This document shows positions 46,607 to 54,242 of a stretch of 64,000 nucleotides of DNA, piece by piece. The first letter of the stretch is position 1. Each line of letters begins with the position of its first letter. Below the pieces are notes generated by a model that ran no database searches, was not told where the DNA came from, and worked only from the letters and a program-made list of their open reading frames with translations. Where the stretch lies: assembly GCA_001013295.1 (NCBI GenBank), contig LAZY01000040.1:1-64000 (forward strand). Direction: 5' to 3'. This DNA comes from Chryseobacterium indologenes (GTDB lineage: Bacteria; Bacteroidota; Bacteroidia; Flavobacteriales; Weeksellaceae). The position numbers and the translations under genes are program-made.

Positions 46607-47887
46607 ATGAAGAAAATATTATCCATTTTTATCATTTCTATAATAGCAGTTTTAGCCCTGAATAAAATTGTTTTTAAAGAAACCTCCGAGAAAGAAAAGC
46701 AGGAACTCCTGCAGGATGTACGGCGGTATACGCATCCTATCAAAAGTATTTCTATGGATGATCCTGACAACAGTGATCTAAGGGTTCTGGATTCTGTACT
46801 GAAAGACAACAGAGTTTTGATCCTTGGAGAAAACATCCATTATGATGGGGCTACCATGCAGGCAAAAAGCAGAATGATCAAATATCTCCATGAAAATCTG
46901 GGATATAACGTGGTTCTTTATGAAGCCGGGCAATATGATACCTGGATCATGAATGAGGAAATGAAAAATCATTCGTTGAAAGTTTCTTCAGATTCTATAG
47001 GGGGTCTCGGACTGTTTGATTTCTGGTGGGACAATAAAGAAACCCGGCCGTTGATCAATTATTATCAGAAAACCAAAGCTTCAGGGCAGCCAATAGAGCT
47101 TGGCGGATTTGATATACAATTTTCCGGTGACGAACTCTATAGCAGGCGGAACAATCTATTAAAGGAATTTTTAAACAAAAATAAGATTGATATAAAGCAG
47201 TTTAAAACCTTCAGCAAATATGCCAATCAACTTAATACATTTATTTATGAAGGGGCTACCAAAAGAATTCTGGCAGGGGATCAAAAAAAGTTGCTTCTGA
47301 GTGAGATCAGTCAACTTGAACAGATGGTTCTGAAACTTGAAAAAACCACGGAAAACAGAATCTACGCAAGGTATTTACATGATATGAGAAATTACTTCTA
47401 CAAAATCACAGAATACAGATCCGGAACAATACCCAGCATGCAGTTCAGAGATTCCCTGATGGCTCAGAATCTTATCCACCAGATCGATTCTGTGTACCAG
47501 GACCAGAAAATCATTGTGTGGTGTTCCAACATTCATTCTTTTGCAGCCCAGGAAAGCAAGGATTACCGCCCTATGGGAGCTTATATTAAAACTAAGTATG
47601 GAAAAGCCTCTTATATGATCGATTTTTCATCCTATGCTTTATTAAATGACAGCAACGGACGCCTCATCAATAAACCCGGAAAACTGGCTATTGAAAATAC
47701 GTTTCATGCAATGAAAACGCCTTATTTCTTTATCGATCTGAGAGCAGTTCCCAATATTTCTATCTTAAAAAAGGAATTTACTTCTACCATCAATCAGAGA
47801 ACAGACCAGAAAAAATTCTGGAGTCGTTTTTTTGACGGAATTTTCTACATAGATACCAATACTTCTTTAACACCTATCAAAAAATAA
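46607..47887 (+). CDS. Erythromycin esterase family protein, membrane-anchored
   Basis: The 426-residue protein has an N-terminal hydrophobic anchor (ILSIFIISIIAVLALNKIVF). The family core follows: ILGENIHYDGATMQAKSRMIKYL with the His/Glu of the active site, then VVLYEAGQYD, FDFWWDN and IVWCSNIHSFAAQ. Ere enzymes hydrolyse macrolide lactones, but most homologues have unknown substrates and the anchor places this one at or outside the membrane. Its stop overlaps the start of the ABC ATPase gene (TAATGG), so the three genes form one unit. Confidence 0.85.
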   Translation: MKKILSIFIISIIAVLALNKIVFKETSEKEKQELLQDVRRYTHPIKSISMDDPDNSDLRVLDSVLKDNRVLILGENIHYDGATMQAKSRMIKYLHENLGYNVVLYEAGQYDTWIMNEEMKNHSLKVSSDSIGGLGLFDFWWDNKETRPLINYYQKTKASGQPIELGGFDIQFSGDELYSRRNNLLKEFLNKNKIDIKQFKTFSKYANQLNTFIYEGATKRILAGDQKKLLLSEISQLEQMVLKLEKTTENRIYARYLHDMRNYFYKITEYRSGTIPSMQFRDSLMAQNLIHQIDSVYQDQKIIVWCSNIHSFAAQESKDYRPMGAYIKTKYGKASYMIDFSSYALLNDSNGRLINKPGKLAIENTFHAMKTPYFFIDLRAVPNISILKKEFTSTINQRTDQKKFWSRFFDGIFYIDTNTSLTPIKK

Positions 47888-48789
47888 TGGAAAGCATTAC
47901 CACCAGAGATCTCAGTTATAAAATAGGCTCTAAAACCATTCTGAATAACATCAGCCTCAATATTCCTGAAGGCAGCATTTATGGCTATCTGGGAAGAAAC
48001 GGTGCCGGAAAATCAACCACGATCAAACTGCTTCTGGGACTTTTAGAATCAGACCGTGACAATATTTTCTTTCAGAATAAAAGTTTAAAACAACACCGCA
48101 CAGAAATCCTTGCCAGCACCGGAAATCTGATTGAATCCCCATGTTTCTATACTAAACTTACCGTTTCCGAAAACCTGAAATACCTGGATATTATCTACGG
48201 AAAAGGGGCAAAAAGAATCGATGAGGTACTGGAACTGGTAGATCTGCACAACGAGAAAAAGAAAAAAGCGAGTGCCTTGTCTATGGGAATGAAGCAGCGG
48301 CTGGGAATTGCAATGGCCATTTTTAATGATCCTAAGCTTCTGATTCTGGATGAACCCCTCAATGGCCTTGACCCACAAGGTATTTTTGAAATGAGAAAAC
48401 TTTTCCAATATCTGAATGAGCAAGGGAAAACTATTTTTCTTTCGAGTCATATTCTGAGCGAGCTTGAAAAAACAGCAACTCACATCGGTATCATTGAAGG
48501 TGGAAAAATGATCTTTCAGGGAACAAAAAATGAACTGCTCAACCAGGTTGAAAGAGAAGTAACGCTGAAAGTTGATCAACCCGATAAAGCCTTATCTGTA
48601 TTACAGGAGTCTTTTTCTGCCACGCTGGACAGTTCCAATAAAATCTCGGTAAAGGTCAGTGATGATAAAAGTTTTAATATGCTTCTGAAAAATCTTATTC
48701 AAAACGGAATCGAGATCTATGATACGGAATCTCAAAGTACCAATCTTGAACAGATCTTTATTAATTTAATTTCTAAGAACCATGACTAA
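47887..48789 (+). CDS. ABC transporter ATP-binding protein (BcrA/CcmA-like)
   Basis: The 300-residue ATPase has Walker A GYLGRNGAGKSTTIK, signature LSMGMKQRLGIAMAI, Walker B LLILDEPLNGLDP and switch LSSHILSEL. The C-terminal extension (about residues 215-300) is as in bacitracin- or lantibiotic-type exporters. Start and stop overlap those of the flanking genes. It energises the ABC-2 permease that follows. Confidence 0.94.
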   Translation: MESITTRDLSYKIGSKTILNNISLNIPEGSIYGYLGRNGAGKSTTIKLLLGLLESDRDNIFFQNKSLKQHRTEILASTGNLIESPCFYTKLTVSENLKYLDIIYGKGAKRIDEVLELVDLHNEKKKKASALSMGMKQRLGIAMAIFNDPKLLILDEPLNGLDPQGIFEMRKLFQYLNEQGKTIFLSSHILSELEKTATHIGIIEGGKMIFQGTKNELLNQVEREVTLKVDQPDKALSVLQESFSATLDSSNKISVKVSDDKSFNMLLKNLIQNGIEIYDTESQSTNLEQIFINLISKNHD

Positions 48790-49564
48790 TACCAATACTT
48801 TCGCCAAGGCATTTTCATCGGAGCAATACAAGCTTTCCAAAAACAAAGAAATTTTCGGGATACTGCTGCTGCCTGTTCTTATTATTTTTGCCATTGATCT
48901 TTATATAGCCTACGATGTTATCAGCTCAGGAACCGACCCTGGGGGCGGAACTTCTAACCCGTGGAAAATGATATTAGGCAGAACTGTATTCATGTTCTTT
49001 TACCTGCTCTTTCCTATTCTCGTCGCTCTTTTTGTACATGCGTGCTGCGATGTGGAATATCGGAATAACAATTACAAAATTCTGTTTACTCTTCCTGTCT
49101 CAAAGACAAAGATTTTCTTTTCAAAAGCTCTGTTTATTCAGATCACTGTTTTTTTCTCGGTGCTATTTTCCTATCTGGCCTTTTTGCTGAGCGGTTATCT
49201 TTTAGGTATCGTTTTTCCTGATCTGGGTTTCCAGAATTATGATTTCAGAGAGGTTATCTTTTATGTATTCCTGAAGCTTTTCATTACTCTTTCTGCAATT
49301 GCCATGGTGCAGCTGACATTAAGCCTTGTTTTCAAAAATTTCATTTATCCTATCGGAGGCGGAGTATTCCTGTTGCTTTTCTCAACCATTGTTCATGAAA
49401 AAAAGTTTTCAGATTTCCTGATCTATACCGGCGGATACAAATCTCTTGATAATTTTATCATGGAAAATATTGCTTTTGACAGATTGGATTATTCTAATAT
49501 TGCTGCTATTTTTATATTTCTGGCTCTAAGTTTTTATCTGTTCATCAAAAAGAAAGGTGGATAG
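48782..49564 (+). CDS. ABC-2 type transporter permease
   Basis: The 260-residue protein has six predicted membrane spans, beginning with FGILLLPVLIIFAIDLYIAYDVI. The short conserved FKNFIYPIGGGVFLLLFSTI lies near the end. It overlaps the ATPase gene by 8 bases. The size and pairing fit a BcrB-like exporter of peptides or antibiotics. Confidence 0.9.
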   Translation: MTNTNTFAKAFSSEQYKLSKNKEIFGILLLPVLIIFAIDLYIAYDVISSGTDPGGGTSNPWKMILGRTVFMFFYLLFPILVALFVHACCDVEYRNNNYKILFTLPVSKTKIFFSKALFIQITVFFSVLFSYLAFLLSGYLLGIVFPDLGFQNYDFREVIFYVFLKLFITLSAIAMVQLTLSLVFKNFIYPIGGGVFLLLFSTIVHEKKFSDFLIYTGGYKSLDNFIMENIAFDRLDYSNIAAIFIFLALSFYLFIKKKGG

Positions 49565-49685
49565 AACCCTGTTGTTAACTTGAGTTTGGAAAGAAATGCT
49601 TCGGTTTAATAAGATTGGAAGCAGGAAGAGGAGAATAATTACAAAGAATAACTTTTTTCAGATTTCTATATTTTCTTAAAAGGAT

Positions 49686-49711
49686 AAAGGAGCGATTTAT
49701 ATCACTCCTTT
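49686..49711 (-). terminator. Terminator overlapping the thermonuclease stop codon
   Basis: AAAGGAG(T)GAT pairs with ATC(G)CTCCTTT, with the stop codon in the hairpin. Only a weak T run follows on the minus strand. Confidence 0.6.
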
Positions 49712-50227
49712 TATTTTTGCTTTGACTTCGTTTTTAGAAGCTTCTGCCTTTTTATTTTTTGATGCTTCCCGCTTCATTTTTCTATATTCCCAGGGAGCCA
49801 TAGCATTGACATCCTGCCATAGACCGATTTTCTTAGCCTGAGCCTTTTCCTGTAATTTCCCTAAAGTAGTATCTTTAGAATAAGAGAAGTACCACCACCC
49901 CATTCCTGCTTTAATCAGCTCTCTGGAAAGGTATTTATCATTGTCATAATACACCTTCGCAACGGATCGTCCGTAACGGTCTTTCGTGTCTTCTACAAAT
50001 TTTACGGTTTTTCCAAACACCTGAGCAGAAGTAAATTGTTTGGCGTTCTTTCCGAAGGCCTGTCCGCTTTCAGGGCAGTCGACCTCAGCCAGTCTGAGTT
50101 TTTTTTGTTGGTTTCCTTCTAGAAGCAAAGTAATAGTATCACCATCTGAAATTTTGATCACTTTTCCGCTGCTCTGTGCGAACATCAGTACCGGGGAAAA
50201 CAAACACATCAACATTAATCTTTTCAT
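49697..50227 (-). CDS. Secreted thermonuclease family protein
   Basis: The 176-residue protein has a signal peptide (LCLFSPVLMFAQ). A staphylococcal-nuclease fold follows: KISDGDTITLLLEGNQQKKLRLAEVDCPE (catalytic Arg and Asp), VEDTKDRYGRSVAKVYYD and KAGMGWWYFSYSK. The tail is Lys-rich. It is a Ca-dependent nuclease exported to the periplasm or outside, probably for nucleic acid scavenging. Confidence 0.93.
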   Translation of the reverse strand: MKRLMLMCLFSPVLMFAQSSGKVIKISDGDTITLLLEGNQQKKLRLAEVDCPESGQAFGKNAKQFTSAQVFGKTVKFVEDTKDRYGRSVAKVYYDNDKYLSRELIKAGMGWWYFSYSKDTTLGKLQEKAQAKKIGLWQDVNAMAPWEYRKMKREASKNKKAEASKNEVKAKIKGVI

Positions 50228-50365
50228 GAGGCAAATATAGGGATTAGTCGTTTTGAGGAATATAAAAACCTCATATTTTACGGGATTTTATTACTATCAG
50301 CGAAAATCAGAAACCTTGTTCATTTATTTTTTAAATCACTGCATCTCCCAATGATCAATACTTAC

Positions 50366-51382
50366 TTAATAAATAAATTTAACCTGATTGTTCAATTTAT
50401 ACACGCCTAACAAGCCTTTAGGTGACTTCGCTACCGTTTTCTTTCCAAAAGTATGCAGATTGATTCTATTGACGTTAAAATCAAGATCCTGAATGTACAG
50501 AAAGTCGCCCAGTCTATACATCTGATTGCCGGTTACACTGCCTTTATAGATTACTTTTGTTGTCTCCTTTTTAAGATCAAATTCATTCAATTCAGAATTC
50601 AGCGTATAGTAATATATTTTATCCCGATACAAAACAGGAGTCACCATAATGTCGATCGCTGCTGATGCGTGGGAGTATATAACAGTTCCTGTTTCTGCTT
50701 CCATAAGCATTACCTCACCATCTTTATCACTATTTTCACGCCCTAGAAAAATATATTTCCCTGCAACTATGAAATTTGAAAATCCTGTCTGCGGCATTTC
50801 TCTGCTCCATACTTTTTTTCCTGAAGAAATCTCATAGGCAGCTATCAGGGTACAGTTGAAATCTGCCACATAAAAACAGTTTTCATCAAATCCTATTGGG
50901 CGGGGTGCACTGTCTACGGTACAATGCTCAGAATGCAACGGCAGTTCATAGATTATCTTTCCCGTTTTTGAGTGTATTGCCACCAATCCATCAGTATCTA
51001 CACTGGCGATAATAATATCATCATTCACCAACTGGAATTCCCTTATTCTTCCTTTGGTTTTTAATTTCCAGAGTACCTTATTATTTTTATAGTCTATACA
51101 GCTAAAACTATGGTTTGAGTCCGGAAAATAGAGTTTTCTATCTTGGATTCGGGGCTCTGTAAAGCAACTCTGTTCAATTTTTGAAAAAAAGATCTCTTTA
51201 CCGGTTTTTAAATCTTCTACTTTTATTGCACATTCTTCCGCTTCATCGTTATCATAGGAATAGATCAGTAAATTATCTTTTTGATCGACGTGGGCAACAA
51301 GAGCATTCCGGTTGTCCTTGTAGGTTTCAGTTTCTTTGCAGGAAACTATAAACAACAGCAATATCATTATATTTTTTATCAT
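50366..51382 (-). CDS. PQQ-like beta-propeller lipoprotein
   Basis: The 338-residue protein has lipobox LLLFIVSCKET. Repeated beta-propeller blades of the PQQ/outer-membrane-assembly type follow: NNKVLWKLKTKGRIREF, VAIHSKTGKIIYELP and AYEISSGKKVWSREMP. No catalytic site or PQQ ligand set is recognisable. It is similar in build to BamB-like proteins, but it is probably a single-copy lipoprotein of unknown role. Confidence 0.8.
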   Translation of the reverse strand: MIKNIMILLLFIVSCKETETYKDNRNALVAHVDQKDNLLIYSYDNDEAEECAIKVEDLKTGKEIFFSKIEQSCFTEPRIQDRKLYFPDSNHSFSCIDYKNNKVLWKLKTKGRIREFQLVNDDIIIASVDTDGLVAIHSKTGKIIYELPLHSEHCTVDSAPRPIGFDENCFYVADFNCTLIAAYEISSGKKVWSREMPQTGFSNFIVAGKYIFLGRENSDKDGEVMLMEAETGTVIYSHASAAIDIMVTPVLYRDKIYYYTLNSELNEFDLKKETTKVIYKGSVTGNQMYRLGDFLYIQDLDFNVNRINLHTFGKKTVAKSPKGLLGVYKLNNQVKFIY

Positions 51383-51442
51383 TCTCCGGAATTCTTTTAT
51401 TGATATAGAACTTTAATTACAAGGCATTATTTGAAAAGGACA

Positions 51443-51760
51443 TTATATCCACAGATCTTTAAAGTATTTTGCAAAACCCTTCAACCCTTTCTGAACCCTC
51501 TCTTTAATTTCTTCTCCACTAAGGGCTTCAAAATTTTCGGGATAACTGTGATATTCAAAAGGGAATATCATTATTTCCAGTTGTTTACTCCAAAATCGGC
51601 TTCTTTCTTCTACCGTTATATTCTGATCCGGAAAGTCATCGTTGAAAGCCGGAAGTGTAGGCACTTCATTGTTATCAATTTTTGATTTAAAAGCTTTCAG
51701 CCTGGGGTACATAAAATCTGACAATACGTATTTCAGATCATAGATCTCATCTTCTATCAT
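51443..51760 (-). CDS. Conserved-looking small protein of unknown function
   Basis: The 105-residue soluble protein has no signal peptide. It is acidic and aromatic-rich: LKYVLSDFMYPRLKAFKSKI, then RFWSKQLEIMIFPFEYHSYP, and a helical C-terminus ending FAKYFKDLWI. I do not recognise the family. It lies between two lipoprotein genes on the same strand with ordinary gaps, and the coding quality looks real. Confidence 0.6.
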   Translation of the reverse strand: MIEDEIYDLKYVLSDFMYPRLKAFKSKIDNNEVPTLPAFNDDFPDQNITVEERSRFWSKQLEIMIFPFEYHSYPENFEALSGEEIKERVQKGLKGFAKYFKDLWI

Positions 51761-51798
51761 GGCTTTAACGGGTTGAGTTGATTTTTAAAATAAAAATA

Positions 51799-52284
51799 TT
51801 ACTTTTCTCTGGTAAAATAGATCATATCCCCCAGATTATTGTTACACGGTATAAATATTTCTTCAGGTATTCCTGCTGAAAAATCGACATTCTTAAATTG
51901 TTTACAGCTATTATCCAGACTTGAAAAAGAGAGTATATTTCCTTTCAAAACTGAAATATTGAAGCCTGAGGTATAATAGCCACCTACCTTTTTAAAGGAG
52001 CGGTCATACAATATCAAAGCACTTTCCAGATGCGGAGAACTATACCCACTTAGAACAGACTTATGCAAAAGCTTATAATCTTTGCCATCAGCGGTTAATT
52101 TGCCCAGATAAATAAAACGGTAGCTCAATGTAGTATCAGGTATATTCATTTTCATTTCAAGATCATCACCAACGCTTTTGCTTTTTAAAAAGAGCACTTC
52201 AAAATCTTCAATAAAGTCATTATTTTCCTTTTTTTGATTACAGGAAAACAGCAGTACAATCAGAAAAAAAATTATATATTTCAT
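51799..52284 (-). CDS. Lipoprotein of unknown function
   Basis: The 161-residue protein has lipobox LIVLLFSCNQ. A beta-rich domain follows, with YRFIYLGKLTADGKDYKLL and LILYDRSFKKVGGYYTSG. No known family is evident. It is probably outer-membrane or periplasm-facing. Confidence 0.6.
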   Translation of the reverse strand: MKYIIFFLIVLLFSCNQKKENNDFIEDFEVLFLKSKSVGDDLEMKMNIPDTTLSYRFIYLGKLTADGKDYKLLHKSVLSGYSSPHLESALILYDRSFKKVGGYYTSGFNISVLKGNILSFSSLDNSCKQFKNVDFSAGIPEEIFIPCNNNLGDMIYFTREK

Positions 52285-52313
52285 TTTAATGAGGAGGTAA
52301 TCTTTTTAAAATA

Positions 52314-52385
52314 TCAAGAGACTAAAGCTCCTGGAAAACCAGAAAAAGAAAGTAGGAAGAAAATAACTGGAAAAAATCGTTTCAT
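52314..52385 (-). CDS. Possible 23-residue signal-peptide-like ORF
   Basis: The ORF reads MKRFFPVIFFLLSFSGFPGA and stops three residues later, immediately upstream of the 161-residue lipoprotein. It has the build of a signal peptide with no mature part. It may be a remnant of a decayed secreted-protein gene, a small membrane peptide or chance. Confidence 0.3.
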   Translation of the reverse strand: MKRFFPVIFFLLSFSGFPGALVS

Positions 52386-52500
52386 TTTTAAAACAAGGTA
52401 AGTCGATGGTTATTAATTGAGTAAAGTTAATAAAAAAGTTTGTTCAAAAAATTAATTAAAATTTATCCTACAATTTATTTTTTTATTCCAAAAAGTATTG

Positions 52501-52508
52501 TACCTTTG
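52501..52508 (+). promoter_or_regulatory. Putative -7 box for the second tRNA pair
   Basis: TACCTTTG lies 42 bases before tRNA-Pro. No TTG sits at normal -33 spacing. Confidence 0.5.
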
Positions 52509-52550
52509 CAACCGCAAAAACGAAATAAAAATCGTTATTGATGGCCACTT

Positions 52551-52625
52551 CGGGGCGTAGCGTAGTCCGGTCATCGCGCCTGGTTTGGGACCAGGAGGTC
52601 GCAGGTTCGAATCCTGCCGCCCCGA
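52551..52625 (+). tRNA. tRNA-Pro (TGG), second copy
   Basis: Identical in sequence to 31395-31469, with anticodon loop TTTGGGA. Flanking sequence differs from the first copy, so only the mature tRNA is conserved. Confidence 0.97.
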
Positions 52626-52639
52626 CTATTAAAATTCAA

Positions 52640-52713
52640 GGGTGCGTAGCTCAGCTGGATAGAGCATCTGCCTTCTAAGCAGACGGTCAAAGGTTCGAAT
52701 CCTTTCGCGCTCA
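52640..52713 (+). tRNA. tRNA-Arg (TCT), second copy
   Basis: Identical to 31513-31586. It lies 221 bases upstream of an integrase gene, so its 3' end is the likely attachment site of the element to the right. Confidence 0.97.
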
Positions 52714-52717
52714 CTTT

Positions 52718-52750
52718 TAATAAAAGCCTCTATTTCAGGGGCTTTTATTA
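52718..52750 (+). terminator. tRNA terminator
   Basis: TAATAAAAGCC pairs with GGCTTTTATTA and is followed by T residues, five bases after tRNA-Arg. Confidence 0.9.
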
Positions 52751-52843
52751 TTTTTCAAAATATTTCCCATTAAATTTTTTATAAAATTTTTAACAAAAAT
52801 ACAAAAAAAAATAAGCCAAAAAGGCGCTAAAATGCTATTTTTG

Positions 52844-52914
52844 TTCAGACATTTTTTAGACGTTATTTCAGACATTATTTTTTTTTTACATTTTTCAGAC
52901 ATTTTTCAGACATT
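52844..52914. repeat. Phased TTCAGACATT repeats upstream of the integrase
   Basis: Four exact copies of TTCAGACATT occur at 52844, 52867, 52894 and 52905, with degenerate copies at 52855 (TTTAGACGTT) and 52883. Most steps are 11 or 12 bases, about one helical turn. They end 20 bases before the integrase ATG. They may be integrase arm sites or operator sites. Confidence 0.85.
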
Positions 52915-52934
52915 TTCAATAATCGTAATTGACA

Positions 52935-54233
52935 ATGGAAATAGAAATCAAATTAGACTTATCCCCGACTAAAGTTAGAAAGAAGGGACACCCGGTGATT
53001 ATTAGCATTTATGTTACAGCAACAGATAAACAATATCCTACAACAGGTTATTTTGCCAAGCCCGAAGAATGGGATGAAAGCAAAAACGAACCAAAATTTA
53101 ACCATCCACAGTATAATGAGTTGTATCAATATGTTTATGCGAAAAAAATTGCGATTAATCAAATTACTCAGACCAAAGAACACAGAACTGCAAAACAAAT
53201 TAAACAACTATTGTTAAGCGATAACAAAGAATCGCTTTCAGAATTTTGGAAAAATAGAATCGCTGAACTTAGGGCACTTGGAAATGAGGGAAATGCACGA
53301 TACTTTGAAAGTAACCTCGCTGCTTTAAACCAGTATAATGAAAATGTACTGTTTCGACAAATTAACTTTGAGTTTTTAGAAAGCTATCGTGATTTTCATT
53401 TAAAAAAAGTAGACAAATTTGGAATGAAAACAGTAAGCCCGAACGGAGTTACAATTTATTTAAGAGCGCTCAGGACAATTTATAATCTTGCTGTTGATCG
53501 AAAGTACTTTATTCCCCCGGATGGTACAAAACATTTTAAAAAAGTATTTCCTAAAGCTGAAGCTACAGCAGATAATGAATTTTCTTTGTACGAAATGAGG
53601 ACCATAGTTCGATCTCCTTTGAAAAGTAAATACTATGATATATTTATTATCTGTTTTCTATTGGGAGGCATTGATTATGTCGACATTCTAAATTTAAAAT
53701 ACGATAAAATAAGAAATAATAGGATCAAGTTTGAAAGACATAAAGGTGGCACCCAAGAAATTATTGATAGTTACATATTTTCTGAAGCCTGGGAAATCTT
53801 GGATAAATACAAAGATGAATCTGGATATTTAATGCCATTTTTAATGGCTTCAGAATCAAAGTCTAACAAATACTCATATCGAGATAACTACATCAGAAGA
53901 TTTAGAACATGGCTTAAAAACATTGGAATAACCTCCTATTTTACAAGTAAAACAGCAAGAAGTACATTTATAGACATAGGGAAAAAATTATACTTAAATC
54001 GTGACATCATTAAAGAAATTACTGGACATTCTTACAATGATGTACATTCACTGTACGAGGGCAAATTTCCATGTCATGTAAGAGATGAAGTGCATAGAAA
54101 AATTATTGATGCAGTTTTTAACCCTGAAGATTCAGATGATCATGAAGAATATGAACTATCAATGGAAGATCAGGAAAAAATCTACGCATTTATAGCTAAT
54201 CTAAAACTTAAAAAGAAAAGAAATGGAGACTAA
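52935..54233 (+). CDS. Tyrosine site-specific recombinase (integrase)
   Basis: The start is ATG 52935 (MEIEIKLDLSP, 432 residues); the TTG two codons upstream is less likely. The N-terminal arm-binding-type domain (KGHPVIISIYVTATDKQYPT) and SAM-like core-binding region (FLESYRDFHLKKVDKFGM) precede the catalytic domain. That domain has LLGGIDYVDILNLK where the first catalytic Arg is expected but absent, KTARSTFIDIG (Arg about 342), EITGHSYNDVHSLYEG (His about 365 and Tyr about 374). Substitution of the first Arg resembles Bacteroidota element integrases such as IntDOT. It presumably integrates at the neighbouring tRNA-Arg. Confidence 0.9.
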   Translation: MEIEIKLDLSPTKVRKKGHPVIISIYVTATDKQYPTTGYFAKPEEWDESKNEPKFNHPQYNELYQYVYAKKIAINQITQTKEHRTAKQIKQLLLSDNKESLSEFWKNRIAELRALGNEGNARYFESNLAALNQYNENVLFRQINFEFLESYRDFHLKKVDKFGMKTVSPNGVTIYLRALRTIYNLAVDRKYFIPPDGTKHFKKVFPKAEATADNEFSLYEMRTIVRSPLKSKYYDIFIICFLLGGIDYVDILNLKYDKIRNNRIKFERHKGGTQEIIDSYIFSEAWEILDKYKDESGYLMPFLMASESKSNKYSYRDNYIRRFRTWLKNIGITSYFTSKTARSTFIDIGKKLYLNRDIIKEITGHSYNDVHSLYEGKFPCHVRDEVHRKIIDAVFNPEDSDDHEEYELSMEDQEKIYAFIANLKLKKKRNGD

Positions 54234-54242
54234 AAAGTCTCC
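54225..54242. terminator. Terminator spanning both convergent stop codons
   Basis: GGAGACT, AAAA loop and AGTCTCC: a perfect 7-base stem containing the integrase TAA and the tail-gene TAG, which overlap. A T-rich run follows on the minus strand, so it mainly ends the tail operon. Confidence 0.8.

Noticed and set aside
46607-47887. Acquired macrolide-resistance gene ereA or ereB
   Set aside because: It has a membrane anchor and matches only the family core; composition looks like its neighbours and no mobile element flanks it.
48085-48579. 164-residue minus-strand ORF
   Set aside because: It is antisense to the ABC ATPase, whose Walker and signature motifs fix the coding frame.
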